Part shown: in pieces, positions 34,893-44,155 of the stretch
Layout: the number at the start of each line of letters is the position of its first letter
How positions within the stretch are numbered: the first letter of the stretch is position 1
NCBI RefSeq assembly: GCF_900079725.1
Contig: NZ_LT599032.1
Location: forward strand, 866,948-930,947
Length of the DNA stretch: 64,000 nucleotides
Source of the DNA: an uncultured Dysgonomonas sp.
GTDB taxonomy: Bacteria; Bacteroidota; Bacteroidia; Bacteroidales; Dysgonomonadaceae
Direction: 5' to 3'
The notes under the pieces: model-generated
Databases searched by the model: none
What the model saw: only the letters and a program-made list of their open reading frames with translations
Told to the model about the DNA's origin: nothing
Translations under genes and position numbers: made by a program

Positions 34893-35030
34893 AAAAAATT
34901 ATATTAGGATTCTATATAAATACAAGAACATTTAATGACACATTGTTTCAATCCCGCTACCTGTTGCATATAAACTTAACAAGGCAGCAATTAATTCCGC
35001 CACCATAAACTACCTTATTTTTTCGGATTA

Positions 35031-35038
35031 CAAAGATA
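35031..35038 (-). promoter_or_regulatory. -7 element for lgt
   Basis: The minus strand reads TATCTTTG, matching TAnnTTTG. The implied leader is about 130 bases. Confidence 0.55.
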
Positions 35039-35215
35039 TAAAAATACTATTCATTTAAAACCTGTTTAAATAATAAGTTACACTAAAAGCCTTAATTCTT
35101 CTTTGATAAAAAACTGAACGTTAATATCTTTTGTTATAAATAAAAATACGCATCTAATATAAAATAATTCTAAATAAGTCCAATTATGCAACATACATTT
35201 TCCCATTTGTTTTTA

Positions 35216-35271
35216 TGTTAATAAACATTATGCGCAATTTGGAATATTTATTAACATTTTTGCTATCTTTA
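35216..35271 (+). promoter_or_regulatory. Candidate promoter with overlapping inverted repeat for the alpha-glucan operon
   Basis: TATCTTTA (35264-35271, one mismatch to the -7 consensus) follows TTG (35239-35241) by 22 bases. Arms TGTTAATAAA (35216-35225) and TTTATTAACA (35247-35256) form a 10-base inverted repeat around the TTG, which could be an operator. The promoter match is imperfect. Confidence 0.4.
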
Positions 35272-35346
35272 AAATCAGAAATAGGCTCTGGATAAAGTAT
35301 CTTGACTTATTCAATTATGTATAAACAGTATAACTGTTAAAAAATT

Positions 35347-37314
35347 ATGGATTATAACAAGACAAATACGTATCTCAAATTCGACAAGTCACGGATGGTT
35401 AACCTTGAATACTCTCTGCGCAGAGAAATACTCAGGACAAACCGTCGTGGCGCTTATCATTGCACTACTCTGGTAGAATGCAATACACGCAAACAACACG
35501 GACTACTCGTTATGCCTGTACCCAAACTGGATAATTCGAATCATGTATTGCTCTCCTCTTTTGATGAAACAGTTATACAACACGGTGCCGACTTCAATCT
35601 GGGAATACATAAATACGATGGAGACAATTACAGTCCGATGGGACACAAATACATCCGCGAGTTTAGCTGCGACTCATTGCCGCGTACCATATACAGGGTT
35701 GGCGGAGTAATTCTGTCGAAAGAAAAAATGTTTTCACTTGAAGATAATACTATTTTTATCCGGTATACTCTCCTTGATGCACACTCTCCTACAACCATAC
35801 GCTTCAAACCGTTCCTTGCATTCCGGGAAATTAACACCCTGACAGGAGAGAACACAGTAGCCGAACATGGTTACAAAGAAGTGGAAAACGGTATCAGTAT
35901 GTGTATGTATAGCGGTTATCCCGATTTGTACATGCAATTTAACAAAGAGGTTAACTTTGTTTTCGACCCCAATTGGTATAAAGGCATAGAATATGACAGA
36001 GATAAGGAAGAAGGCCTGCCGTATAAAGAAGATTTATACGTTCCGGGGTATTTTGAGCTACCTATAACAAAAGGTGAATCCATTATTTTTTCAGCTAGTG
36101 ACGTCCATGCCGATACAGGCAGGTTATCTGCATTATTCGAAGAGGGTGTAAAAGAACGTACCCCACGCTCTTCTTTCTACAATTGCCTCAAAAATTCCGG
36201 ACACCAATTTTATTTCCGCCCGTCTAAAGATGAGTTGTATCTACTGAATGGATACCCTTGGGGTAATGTTACTGCACGAGAACAGTTTATGTCTCTCCCT
36301 GGTCTTACCCTTGGTCTTGGCAAGCCGGATGCATTCGAAGAAGTGATGGATACTGCCATACCTACAATAGAAGCATTTATGCAAGGGAAACCACTAACGG
36401 GTTTTCTCAAAGATATAGATAATGCAGATGTATTACTTTGGTTGCTTTGGGGATTGAAACGATTTTCTGACACCGATAAAGAGCGTTTTTACACCAAATA
36501 CGCATCTTTAGCCAGCAAAATAGTAGCTTTTATACAAGAAGGGAAACACCCTAATCTTACCCCGTTGACAAACGGATTGCTAAGCGTAGACAATCGCGTA
36601 GGGTTTCCGAGCTGGATGAACAATGCTGCCGGCGCAGGCAATTATGCCCTACCCCGCACCGGATGTCTGGTCGAAGTCAATGCTTTCTGGTATAACGCAT
36701 TAATGTTTAATCAAGAAATTGCCCGTCATCTGGAAGACGCCAAACTGGAAAAGAAGATGGGCTTATTAGCCGAAATAGTAAAAACTTCATTTGTAGAAGT
36801 ATTTTATAACGATGGCGGTTATCTGTACGACTATGTGGTAGGAAATTATGTAGACTGGAGTGTAAGGCCGAATATGCTTCTGGCTATATCGCAGGATTAT
36901 CCGCTTCTGGACAAACGGCAAAGTAAATCCATAATAGACATCATCACCAAGGAGCTGCTGACAGCCAAAGGCATACGATCACTCAGTCCAAAGAGTATCG
37001 GATTCAGACCGCGCTGTGAAGGTTCCATAACCGACAAACTTCATAGTGCATACAACGGAGCCTCATGGCCTTGGCTGCTTGGCCCGTATATGGAAGCATA
37101 CCTGAAAATATTCCAACGGAGTGGCTATTCGTTTCTCGACCGTCTGCTCATCGGAGTAGAAGATGAAATGTCGAACGACTGTATCGCCTCACTCTCAGCT
37201 CTCTATGATGGAAGTATCCCGTATTTCGGGCATGGACCTATATCGTATTCCATCAGTGTGGCTGGAGTTATCAGGGCGTTAAACCTACAAAAAGCGTTTG
37301 CAGATGAATATTAA
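35347..37314 (+). CDS. Glycogen debranching enzyme, amylo-alpha-1,6-glucosidase family (GDE)
   Basis: A 655-residue protein with an N-terminal GDE_N domain (LEYSLRREILRTNRRGAYHCTTLVECNTRKQHGLLVMP) and a C-terminal (alpha/alpha)6 glucosidase domain (GYPWGNVTAREQFMSLPGLTLGLGK, VDNRVGFPSWMNNAAG, GCLVEVNAFWYNALMFNQEIA, RPNMLLAISQDYPLL). It removes alpha-1,6 branches from glycogen or related glucans. It heads a tight operon with a GT4 glycosyltransferase and a GH57 protein, an arrangement seen in other Bacteroidetes for intracellular alpha-glucan metabolism. Confidence 0.92.
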   Translation: MDYNKTNTYLKFDKSRMVNLEYSLRREILRTNRRGAYHCTTLVECNTRKQHGLLVMPVPKLDNSNHVLLSSFDETVIQHGADFNLGIHKYDGDNYSPMGHKYIREFSCDSLPRTIYRVGGVILSKEKMFSLEDNTIFIRYTLLDAHSPTTIRFKPFLAFREINTLTGENTVAEHGYKEVENGISMCMYSGYPDLYMQFNKEVNFVFDPNWYKGIEYDRDKEEGLPYKEDLYVPGYFELPITKGESIIFSASDVHADTGRLSALFEEGVKERTPRSSFYNCLKNSGHQFYFRPSKDELYLLNGYPWGNVTAREQFMSLPGLTLGLGKPDAFEEVMDTAIPTIEAFMQGKPLTGFLKDIDNADVLLWLLWGLKRFSDTDKERFYTKYASLASKIVAFIQEGKHPNLTPLTNGLLSVDNRVGFPSWMNNAAGAGNYALPRTGCLVEVNAFWYNALMFNQEIARHLEDAKLEKKMGLLAEIVKTSFVEVFYNDGGYLYDYVVGNYVDWSVRPNMLLAISQDYPLLDKRQSKSIIDIITKELLTAKGIRSLSPKSIGFRPRCEGSITDKLHSAYNGASWPWLLGPYMEAYLKIFQRSGYSFLDRLLIGVEDEMSNDCIASLSALYDGSIPYFGHGPISYSISVAGVIRALNLQKAFADEY

Positions 37315-37408
37315 GAAAAGTATTAACCGTATAAAAAATATTAATGAGAGACGGAAAATTGACACATGCTATTTTCTCTGTTTCATTAATGCTTAATTTT
37401 GGAACTAT

Positions 37409-38668
37409 ATGAAAGCATTAATGTTTGGATGGGAGTTTCCTCCTCATATATTAGGAGGGCTCGGAACTGCAAGCTATGGCCTTACCAAAGGTATGGCTAT
37501 GCAGCCTGATATGGATATTACATTTGTAATACCCAAGCCAAGGGGAGATGAAGACCAGAGTTTTCTGAAAATCATCGGGGCATGTAATACCCCTGTTGTA
37601 TGGAAAGATGTTTATTGGGACTATGTAAGCGAAAGGCTTTCAAAATATATGGATCCTCAGGAATATTATAATATGCGGGATCATATTTATGCCGATTTCA
37701 GTTATATGTACACCAATGATCTGGGTTGTATCGAATTCTCGGGACGTTATCCCGACAATCTCCTCGAAGAGATAAATAACTATTCGATAATGGCCGGAGT
37801 AATAGCCCGCACCCACGATTATGACATTATTCATTCTCACGACTGGCTTACATATCCTGCAGGCATACATGCCAAAAATATATTAGGCAAACCACTGGTT
37901 ATACACGTACATGCTACCGACTTCGACCGCAGTCGCGGGAATGTAAATCCACAGGTATATCAGATGGAGAAAAACGGTATGGATCATGCTGACCATATTA
38001 TTTGTGTAAGTAATCTTACTCGGCAGACGGTAATCGAAAAATACTATCAGGACCCGGCAAAAGTAACTACAGTACACAATGCCGTAGAACCTTTAAGTCC
38101 TGAAATACTAGCCATTAACACAGAAAAAGGGATAAAAGACAAAGTGGTTACTTTCCTCGGGCGTATCACCATGCAGAAAGGCCCGGAATACTTTGTGGAA
38201 GCAGCAGCCCGTGTATTGGAAAGAGCTAAGCATATACAGTTTGTTATGGCAGGCAGTGGCGATATGATGGAACGCATGCTGTATCTGGCTGCCGAAAAGG
38301 GTATATCGGACCGGTTCCATTTCACAGGATTCCTAAAAGGGAAACAAGTATATGAAATGTTGAAGCGTAGCGATGTATATGTAATGCCATCGGTGTCCGA
38401 ACCTTTCGGTATTTCTCCGCTCGAAGCCATGCAGTGCAGCATCCCTACTATTATATCCAAACAATCGGGATGTGCCGAAATTCTGGATAAAGCCGTCAAA
38501 GTAGATTACTGGGATGTAGATGCCATGGCTGACGCCATATATTCTATTTGTACATACGATGCTATGGCCGATTTCCTCAGCAAAGAGGGGAAAGCCGAGG
38601 TGGATAATATCAAATGGGAATATGCCGGACAGAAAGTAAGGGATATATATAATAACTTGTGTAAATAA
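37409..38668 (+). CDS. GT4 glycosyltransferase, glycogen-synthase-like
   Basis: A 419-residue GT-B enzyme. The N-terminal half begins KALMFGWEFPPHILGGLGTASYGLTKGMA, with the GGLGT loop that binds donor or acceptor sugar in glycogen synthases, and contains IIHSHDWLTYPAGI. The C-terminal half has VTFLGRITMQKGPEYFVEAA and the GT4 signature VMPSVSEPFGISPLEAMQC, with the conserved Glu-x7-Glu. The neighbours (debranching enzyme before, GH57 after by 16 bases) suggest synthesis or extension of an alpha-1,4-glucan. The nucleotide-sugar donor is not determined. Confidence 0.9.
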   Translation: MKALMFGWEFPPHILGGLGTASYGLTKGMAMQPDMDITFVIPKPRGDEDQSFLKIIGACNTPVVWKDVYWDYVSERLSKYMDPQEYYNMRDHIYADFSYMYTNDLGCIEFSGRYPDNLLEEINNYSIMAGVIARTHDYDIIHSHDWLTYPAGIHAKNILGKPLVIHVHATDFDRSRGNVNPQVYQMEKNGMDHADHIICVSNLTRQTVIEKYYQDPAKVTTVHNAVEPLSPEILAINTEKGIKDKVVTFLGRITMQKGPEYFVEAAARVLERAKHIQFVMAGSGDMMERMLYLAAEKGISDRFHFTGFLKGKQVYEMLKRSDVYVMPSVSEPFGISPLEAMQCSIPTIISKQSGCAEILDKAVKVDYWDVDAMADAIYSICTYDAMADFLSKEGKAEVDNIKWEYAGQKVRDIYNNLCK

Positions 38669-38684
38669 AACAACTATATAAATT

Positions 38685-40250
38685 ATGAAAAATATTTGTT
38701 TCTACTTCCAGATACATCAGCCACACCGCCTGAAAAGGTACAGGTTTTTCAATATCGGAGGCGACCACTATTATTATGATGATTTCGCCAATGAAGATTT
38801 TATTCAACGGGTAGCTGAAGTTTCCTTTGTTCCGGCCAACAGATTGATGTTGGAAATGATAAAGGAATACAATGGTAAGTTTAAAGTTGCATTCTCGATT
38901 TCGGGCGTAGCATTAGACCAGATGGAAATATATGCACCGGAAGTAATCGACGGATTCAAAGAACTGGCCGATACAGGATGTGTTGAATTCTTATCCGAAA
39001 CACAAGGACATTCACTGGCTTCCCTTATCGACCCCGAAGGTTTTAAAAAACAAGTAAAAGAACACGACGATAAAATTGAAAGCCTGTTCGGACAACGTCC
39101 AAAAATATTCCGTAATACAGAACTGATCTACTCGGACGATATCGCTGAACTTGTTTACGATATGGGATTCACGGGTATGATCACTCCCGGCGCAAAAAGG
39201 ACATTGGGCTGGAAAAGTCCTAACTATGTATATAAATCGGCTGTGCAACCGAAACTAAAACTATTGATGCGTAATCCACGATTCAGTGACGATATCGCGA
39301 CCCGCTTCTCTAACTACAATTGGAGCGAATACCCGCTTACCGCTGACAAATTTATCAACTGGATTGCTACCACTCCTAAGGAAGAGCAGGTAGTTAACCT
39401 GTTTATGAATTACGAGGCACTGGGTAACTTCCAGAAGAAAAGCTCGGGTATATTCGATTTCATGAGGGCATTGCCTCGATTTGCAACAGAAAAGAATATC
39501 GGATTTGCAACCCCTTCCGAAGTGCTCAATATGCTGAAACCCGTAGACAGCATCTCTTCTATGCACCCGATATCATGGGTAGGTGAAGAAAGGGATATAT
39601 CGGCATGGTTGGGTAATACATTGCAGCAGGAAGCTTTCCACAAGCTATACGAAGTAGCTGAACGTGTGAGCATGAGCCAATCCAGAAGGCTCCTACAAGA
39701 CTGGAATTACTTGCAATCGAGCGATCATTTCTACTATATGGGAACCAAACACGACCTTCCTTTCAGCCCTTACAGCTCTCCATACGAAGCATTTAATACC
39801 TACATGAATGTATTGAGTGACTTCAAGGAAAGAGTCGATGCTGAATTCCCTAGTTCGATAGAAAACGAAGAATTGAACGCCCTGCTGACAACTATTCACA
39901 ATCAGGCGGATGAAATAGACCGCTTGGAAGATAAAATAAAGAAACTGGAAGCAAAGACAAAAGTTTCCGCACCCAAGGCTACAGATGAGCATGCTATAAC
40001 CCCTGCAACTATCAAAGAGAAAAAAACTGCACCTGCCAAAAAAGAAGCGAAAGCTAAAACTGCTGTTGCAGCCGTCAAAGCTGAAGATAAGACTAAACAG
40101 GCAACCAACGTGAAGGCTGAACCTGATAAAACTATACCTATGGCTAAAAAAACAACGGCAAAACCAGCAGTAAAGACAAAAACGGAAGCTAAGCCAAAAG
40201 TCGCAGAAAAGAAACCCGCACCAGCGACTAAAGTGAAAACGAAAAAATAA
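38685..40250 (+). CDS. GH57 family protein with substituted acid/base motif and Lys/Ala-rich tail
   Basis: A 521-residue protein. Residues 1-400 are a GH57 alpha-amylase-like domain: CFYFQIHQPHRLKRYRFF (conserved region 1), the nucleophile motif FRNTEL (Glu146), and NLFMNYEALG, which aligns with the usual xxFMDYETFG of region 4. Asn242 therefore replaces the expected acid/base aspartate, and two neighbours also change. Around 410-435 is a short coiled coil (NQADEIDRLEDKIKKLEAK). The final 90 residues are low-complexity Lys/Ala/Pro/Thr, similar to histone-like tails. The family acts on alpha-1,4-glucans. Here activity may be altered or lost. Confidence 0.88.
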   Translation: MKNICFYFQIHQPHRLKRYRFFNIGGDHYYYDDFANEDFIQRVAEVSFVPANRLMLEMIKEYNGKFKVAFSISGVALDQMEIYAPEVIDGFKELADTGCVEFLSETQGHSLASLIDPEGFKKQVKEHDDKIESLFGQRPKIFRNTELIYSDDIAELVYDMGFTGMITPGAKRTLGWKSPNYVYKSAVQPKLKLLMRNPRFSDDIATRFSNYNWSEYPLTADKFINWIATTPKEEQVVNLFMNYEALGNFQKKSSGIFDFMRALPRFATEKNIGFATPSEVLNMLKPVDSISSMHPISWVGEERDISAWLGNTLQQEAFHKLYEVAERVSMSQSRRLLQDWNYLQSSDHFYYMGTKHDLPFSPYSSPYEAFNTYMNVLSDFKERVDAEFPSSIENEELNALLTTIHNQADEIDRLEDKIKKLEAKTKVSAPKATDEHAITPATIKEKKTAPAKKEAKAKTAVAAVKAEDKTKQATNVKAEPDKTIPMAKKTTAKPAVKTKTEAKPKVAEKKPAPATKVKTKK

Positions 40251-40287
40251 ATAGATAATATTTTATTCCCTTGCAACTTTTAGGAAT

Positions 40288-40372
40288 CAGAATGCATCTT
40301 TATTAATAGGAACGTATTAGTCACAGTAACAAACTATTCCAGCTATGAAAACAAAGATGCATTCTGTTTTTT
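40288..40372 (+). terminator. Long-loop terminator of the alpha-glucan operon
   Basis: Perfect 14-base arms (CAGAATGCATCTTT and its complement) with a 51-base loop end in T6, 38 bases after the GH57 stop. Confidence 0.6.
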
Positions 40373-40542
40373 CAATGGTACGATTTTCTGTACTATCTCT
40401 AGCCGACGAATTTTCAGGCACAACCGTCAATTCAGAAGAAAAAGGTTGGATGAAAAGGGTTGTTTCAGGATTAAAGCCTGAAGAACATATAGTAAAGAAT
40501 AATATAATAATAGCGAAAATTCCAAAGATCGACGCTTTATAA
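40345..40542 (+). CDS. Doubtful 65-residue reading frame
   Basis: The frame would encode a protein starting MKTKMHSVFSMVRFSVLSLADEF and containing KGWMKRVVSGLKPEEHIVKNN. It has no recognised family. Its start lies in the loop of the terminator before the descending arm, and no clear ribosome-binding site is seen. The codons look ordinary, so expression of a small protein is possible but unproven. Confidence 0.25.
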   Translation: MKTKMHSVFSMVRFSVLSLADEFSGTTVNSEEKGWMKRVVSGLKPEEHIVKNNIIIAKIPKIDAL

Positions 40543-40562
40543 ACAAATAGATCCAGAAATGG

Positions 40563-40610
40563 GATAAGACATGTTGCCCGCTCTGCCTACACCACGTAGT
40601 CTTATCTTTT
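40563..40610. terminator. Inverted repeat at the RDD gene stop
   Basis: GATAAGAC (40563-40570) and GTCTTATC (40599-40606) flank a 28-base loop, with TTTT on the plus-strand side. It may end plus-strand read-through and, less clearly, the minus-strand RDD transcript. Confidence 0.45.
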
Positions 40611-41358
40611 ACAGTTCCTGCACCGCCAGATAATTGTAATCACTTACCACTTTACGAAGAAATACCCTGTCGGGGCCATTATAAGTATATCCTGTAATGG
40701 ACTTTATGCGTTCGGCCAACCGTTGGTTGAAGTAATCGCTGTCGCGCATGCGCTGATCTTCTATTATAGAACTGATAGTCTGAATATCCTTATCGGAAAG
40801 CTTATCCAAGACATCTGTATAAGTCACTTTATAATCTTCATGGAAATCGAGATCGGTAATAGATAATTCCCTGTTACGACTATTCAATTTGAGGTCTATA
40901 ACCGTAGTTCCGGCCAGGAGATCGCCCAAGCGTTGCGATTTTTTTGTCACAGCCACCATGATTACCGCCAGAAAACCTTCTGTCATGGAAAAGTCTATCA
41001 AACGAAAAAGCCATCTTATGAGGAACGAACTCGAAGTAGGAGCTGTACCGTCAACATTGACAACCCTTATTTTCATGACCATTTTACCGGGGCTCTGCCC
41101 GTTATTTAAAGTTTCGAAAAGTAAATCGTAAAATATTACAGGAAGAAAGATAATGATAACAATAAAAACGGCAAAGATATCCCCGTTGAAAGCCTGATTT
41201 ATTCCAAAAGAAGCCACTGTTCCCAAAATCCAAAACCAACCGATGACCCACACAATAATAGCAATAAGATCGAGAAGGTAAGCCAGTATACGCTGTCCTA
41301 CGCCTGCAGTTTCATAATCTATAGTTACATTTTGTGTTGTTTGAACTTCAATAATCAT
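40609..41358 (-). CDS. RDD-family membrane protein
   Basis: A 249-residue protein. The RDD domain spans residues 1-150: AGVGQRILAYLLDLIAIIVWVIG with the conserved Arg and Asp, a second helix pair FIVIIIFLPVIFYDLLFETLNNGQSPGKMVMKIRVVN, then FLIRWLFRLID. The C-terminal 100 residues are soluble and charged. RDD proteins are often linked to MoxR-DUF58 clusters, and this gene is divergent from such a cluster, with 212 bases between the start codons. It may transport ions or act with the cluster; no activity can be read here. Confidence 0.88.
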   Translation of the reverse strand: MIIEVQTTQNVTIDYETAGVGQRILAYLLDLIAIIVWVIGWFWILGTVASFGINQAFNGDIFAVFIVIIIFLPVIFYDLLFETLNNGQSPGKMVMKIRVVNVDGTAPTSSSFLIRWLFRLIDFSMTEGFLAVIMVAVTKKSQRLGDLLAGTTVIDLKLNSRNRELSITDLDFHEDYKVTYTDVLDKLSDKDIQTISSIIEDQRMRDSDYFNQRLAERIKSITGYTYNGPDRVFLRKVVSDYNYLAVQEL

Positions 41359-41530
41359 CTTGATAAATAAAATAAAGTGTCAAGCTTTTTAATACCTGTA
41401 CCTATTTTGTGTTCTATTTATAACAGGAAGAAACCACAACTCCAGATACCCTCTATCATTTATAATTGACAAATTTAATTTTTTTGTATGATTATTACGG
41501 CATTTCTTTCTTTCTTTTTAGGCAAAGGCT

Positions 41531-41538
41531 TATATTTG
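41531..41538 (+). promoter_or_regulatory. -7 element for the MoxR-cluster operon
   Basis: TATATTTG matches TAnnTTTG, 32 bases before the ATG at 41571. It rules out a longer in-frame start at 41466. Confidence 0.7.
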
Positions 41539-41570
41539 CGATAATAATTCAAAATACGAACTACAAACTA

Positions 41571-42533
41571 ATGAGAGAAGCCGCCTTTGTTAAGGAAAAC
41601 AGGAATAAGTGGCAGCAGATAGACAGTCAGACCAAAGATAAAGACATTCCGGCTGAAACACTTGCTGACAACTTCATAGAACTTACAGACGATCTCTCGT
41701 ATGCACGTACTTTTTACCCCAAATCCCAAACCGTAAGATATCTTAATCAGCTCGCCGGCAGATATTTCATTAATATATATCAGTACCGTAAAAAAGAGAA
41801 CGGCCGTTTCCTTCGTTTCTGGAAAACCGAATTGCCGCTTATCATGTACAAGTACAGGAAGAATATGCTCTATGCGTTCCTGTTCATGTTCGCAGGTGTA
41901 CTGTTAGGGATCTTCTCTCTGCAACAGGAATCCAATTTTTCAAGCGTAGTACTAGGACAGGAATATGTGAATATGACTCTTGAAAATATAGAAAACGGTG
42001 ATCCTATGGCTGTATACAAAGACGATGCTAAAGGGTGGATGTTTTTTGGCATAGGAACTAATAATATCAGAGTAGCATTCTATGCTTTTATTCTTGGTGT
42101 ACTTTGTTCGGTAGGAACTGTTTATATACTCTTTTCTAATGGAGTAATGCTGGGTGTATTCCAATACTTTTTCTACCAATACGGACTGCTCGGCGAATCA
42201 GCGTCTATCATATGGCTGCATGGCACTTTGGAAATATCGGCTATTATCATAGCCGGAGGCGCAGGTATGGTTTTGGGAAATAGTATCCTGTTCCCCGGCA
42301 CCTACAAACGGATAGATGCAGTGCAAAGAGCGGTAAAAGATGCTGTAAAAATAGTAGTAGGTCTGGTTCCCGTCTTTATTGTAGCTGCTTTTATCGAAAG
42401 TTATATTACCCGCCTTACAGATATGCCTGTATATCTTAAACTGACAATAATAGGCCTATCGGCTTTATTTATTATATGGTATTTTATTTATTATCCTTAT
42501 CTCGTAAACAAAAAAGTGAATGGAGACACATGA
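41571..42533 (+). CDS. SpoIIM-family (stage II sporulation protein M-like) membrane protein
   Basis: A 320-residue protein. A soluble N-terminal part (MREAAFVKENRNKWQQID, ETLADNFIELTDDLSYARTFYP) precedes five or six membrane helices with GIGTNNIRVAFYAFILGVLCSVGT and ESASIIWLHGTLEISAIIIAGGAGMVLG, the conserved core of the SpoIIM/DUF95 family. Non-sporulating bacteria keep such proteins beside MoxR-DUF58 genes. It is first in the operon, and its 3' end overlaps the next gene by 14 bases. Confidence 0.88.
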   Translation: MREAAFVKENRNKWQQIDSQTKDKDIPAETLADNFIELTDDLSYARTFYPKSQTVRYLNQLAGRYFINIYQYRKKENGRFLRFWKTELPLIMYKYRKNMLYAFLFMFAGVLLGIFSLQQESNFSSVVLGQEYVNMTLENIENGDPMAVYKDDAKGWMFFGIGTNNIRVAFYAFILGVLCSVGTVYILFSNGVMLGVFQYFFYQYGLLGESASIIWLHGTLEISAIIIAGGAGMVLGNSILFPGTYKRIDAVQRAVKDAVKIVVGLVPVFIVAAFIESYITRLTDMPVYLKLTIIGLSALFIIWYFIYYPYLVNKKVNGDT

Positions 42534-43398
42534 AAAAATCAGATTGAACGGAAACCGCGATTTCAGCGGTAATTTCGATATGGCGATAAAGTTCATCAAG
42601 CAGAATTTCGGACCTGTAGCACGTGGAGTTTCTTATCTGATACCTCTATTACTGATAGCTGCATTCTTTATGCCGAACCTGTTTAAACTATACTATCAGA
42701 TAGGCTCGGGGCATAATAATCCGGATACAATCTTCGATGATTTCTCATATCTAAGTATTATTGGAGGGATAGCAGCTTATTTATTACTGATACTTACCAT
42801 GTTTTTAATGGCATTATTTACCATCTCATACATGGCATTATATGTAAAGTCAAAAGACGGAGTGGTAGATAATTCGGAGGTATGGAAAAAAGTGCCTAAA
42901 ATCGCGTTACCGGCTCTTGGAGGTGGCATTCTTTTCGGATTGGCAGTTATGATAGGTGGTGTTTTGTGTTATATACCGGGTATTATTGCTGCTGTCTATC
43001 TGGGCTTTTACTTATATGCTTATATTAACGAAGACTTAGGTATTATCGATAGCTTTCAATATAGTATCAAACTGGTTCAGAACAACTTTTGGGTAACATT
43101 AGGCTATGGATTCGTATTTTCTTTCATAATAGGAATGGTCAGTATGGTGTTTATCGTTCCGTTCTATGTGGGACTGATAGCCAGTATGCTTCAGGTTGAG
43201 TTTTTTGCGGGCGAAATATTCTTTATTTTGTCCACTATGATTCTTTTTGTTGGTTATATTTTCACCTATACAGCCATGTATATGGCTATGGGTGTGATGT
43301 ATTACAGCCATCGCAACAAGATAGAAGGCAACGATCTGGAATTTGAGATAGACAGTATAGGAAACCAGAACGATACTCCTCCAAGCATCCCATATTAA
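42520..43398 (+). CDS. Polytopic membrane protein of the MoxR cluster
   Basis: A 292-residue protein with about six hydrophobic segments (near 40-62, 85-118, 135-175, 190-225 and 235-265). It contains MAIKFIKQNFGPVARGVSYLIPLLLIAAFFMP and IDSFQYSIKLVQNNFWVTLGYGF, a repeated pattern of FxxSxKLxxxNFxxxxxxx seen in glycerophosphodiester-phosphodiesterase membrane-domain and DUF4013-like proteins. The family name is tentative. It overlaps the SpoIIM-like gene by 14 bases and precedes the DUF4129 gene by 10, so it belongs to the operon. Confidence 0.8.
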   Translation: METHEKIRLNGNRDFSGNFDMAIKFIKQNFGPVARGVSYLIPLLLIAAFFMPNLFKLYYQIGSGHNNPDTIFDDFSYLSIIGGIAAYLLLILTMFLMALFTISYMALYVKSKDGVVDNSEVWKKVPKIALPALGGGILFGLAVMIGGVLCYIPGIIAAVYLGFYLYAYINEDLGIIDSFQYSIKLVQNNFWVTLGYGFVFSFIIGMVSMVFIVPFYVGLIASMLQVEFFAGEIFFILSTMILFVGYIFTYTAMYMAMGVMYYSHRNKIEGNDLEFEIDSIGNQNDTPPSIPY

Positions 43399-43408
43399 TC
43401 CGGTCTCT

Positions 43409-44155
43409 GTGTTGAATAATAAGATAGATATAACATTTATAAAGGGTATATTATTTATATTCTTCGTATGCCTGTTCTCAGATCTTCCGGCACAGACCGA
43501 CTCTGCACAAGCTATTGCAACACCATCGGCGCAAGAATCCGTAGATTTCAGAATCCCCGATGAAGCGAAAATAAAAGAATATCAGAACGATAATCGCTTC
43601 CAGTACAAAAGAGTAGAAAAAGTTCCATCATGGTGGGATAAAGTTAAAAATTGGTTCTTTAACCTCTTTGCCGATATATTTTCAGCCGTGGCAAGATCAG
43701 GCTTTCCGGGAGTTATAGTCCTTATAGCGCTTATTGTTATCATATGTCTGATTGTGCTAAAATTTGCCGGGGTAGACTTCAGAACAGTGTTCGGGAAGAA
43801 AAAGATGGATACGCCCGAAATAGACATTTATACTGAGAATGTACACAACATGGATTTCGATTCGCTGATAGCGAATGCGTTGAAAAATAAAGATTACCGC
43901 CTTGTTATACGCTTCCTATATCTGAAAAATCTGAAACTGCTAACAGATAAGGAATTTATAGAGTGGAAGCCAAACAAGACCAATTACAGTTACCAGTATG
44001 AGATAGAAAATCAGGCTGTACGTTCCCAATTTATGGAAACGACACTTATTTTCGATTATATATGGTATGGTGAATTTATTCCTGATGAAACCAACTTCCC
44101 CATAATATATAACCGGATGGAGTCTTTCTCTAAAACGATAGCCAATGAAAGATAA
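43409..44155 (+). CDS. DUF4129-domain membrane protein
   Basis: A 248-residue protein with a signal peptide or N-terminal helix (ITFIKGILFIFFVCLFSDLPAQ), a periplasmic segment ending in WWDKVKNWFFNLFADIF, one membrane helix (GVIVLIALIVIICLIVLKFAG) and a cytoplasmic DUF4129 domain (IANALKNKDYRLVIRFLYLKNLKLL...WKPNKTNYSYQYE...FMETTLIFDYIWYGEF). The start is GTG at 43409 or TTG three bases later. DUF4129 proteins accompany DUF58 and MoxR genes widely. It overlaps the next gene by 11 bases. Confidence 0.85.
   Translation: MLNNKIDITFIKGILFIFFVCLFSDLPAQTDSAQAIATPSAQESVDFRIPDEAKIKEYQNDNRFQYKRVEKVPSWWDKVKNWFFNLFADIFSAVARSGFPGVIVLIALIVIICLIVLKFAGVDFRTVFGKKKMDTPEIDIYTENVHNMDFDSLIANALKNKDYRLVIRFLYLKNLKLLTDKEFIEWKPNKTNYSYQYEIENQAVRSQFMETTLIFDYIWYGEFIPDETNFPIIYNRMESFSKTIANER

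Larger units (their letters stand above)
34893..35346. other. Divergent intergenic region between lgt and the alpha-glucan operon
   Basis: This is 454 bases of AT-rich DNA without a gene. It contains the lgt promoter element and, on the plus strand, a candidate promoter overlapped by an inverted repeat in front of the debranching-enzyme gene. Confidence 0.5.
40251..40608. other. Intergenic region after the alpha-glucan operon
   Basis: It holds a terminator-like inverted repeat (40288-40372), a doubtful small reading frame (40345-40542) and a second inverted repeat (40563-40610) beside the RDD gene stop. Confidence 0.5.

Noticed and set aside
39902-40276. Long antisense reading frame opposite the GH57 tail
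   Set aside because: It is a mirror of the low-complexity Lys/Ala codons (AAA/GCT read as TTT/AGC) and has no start signals.
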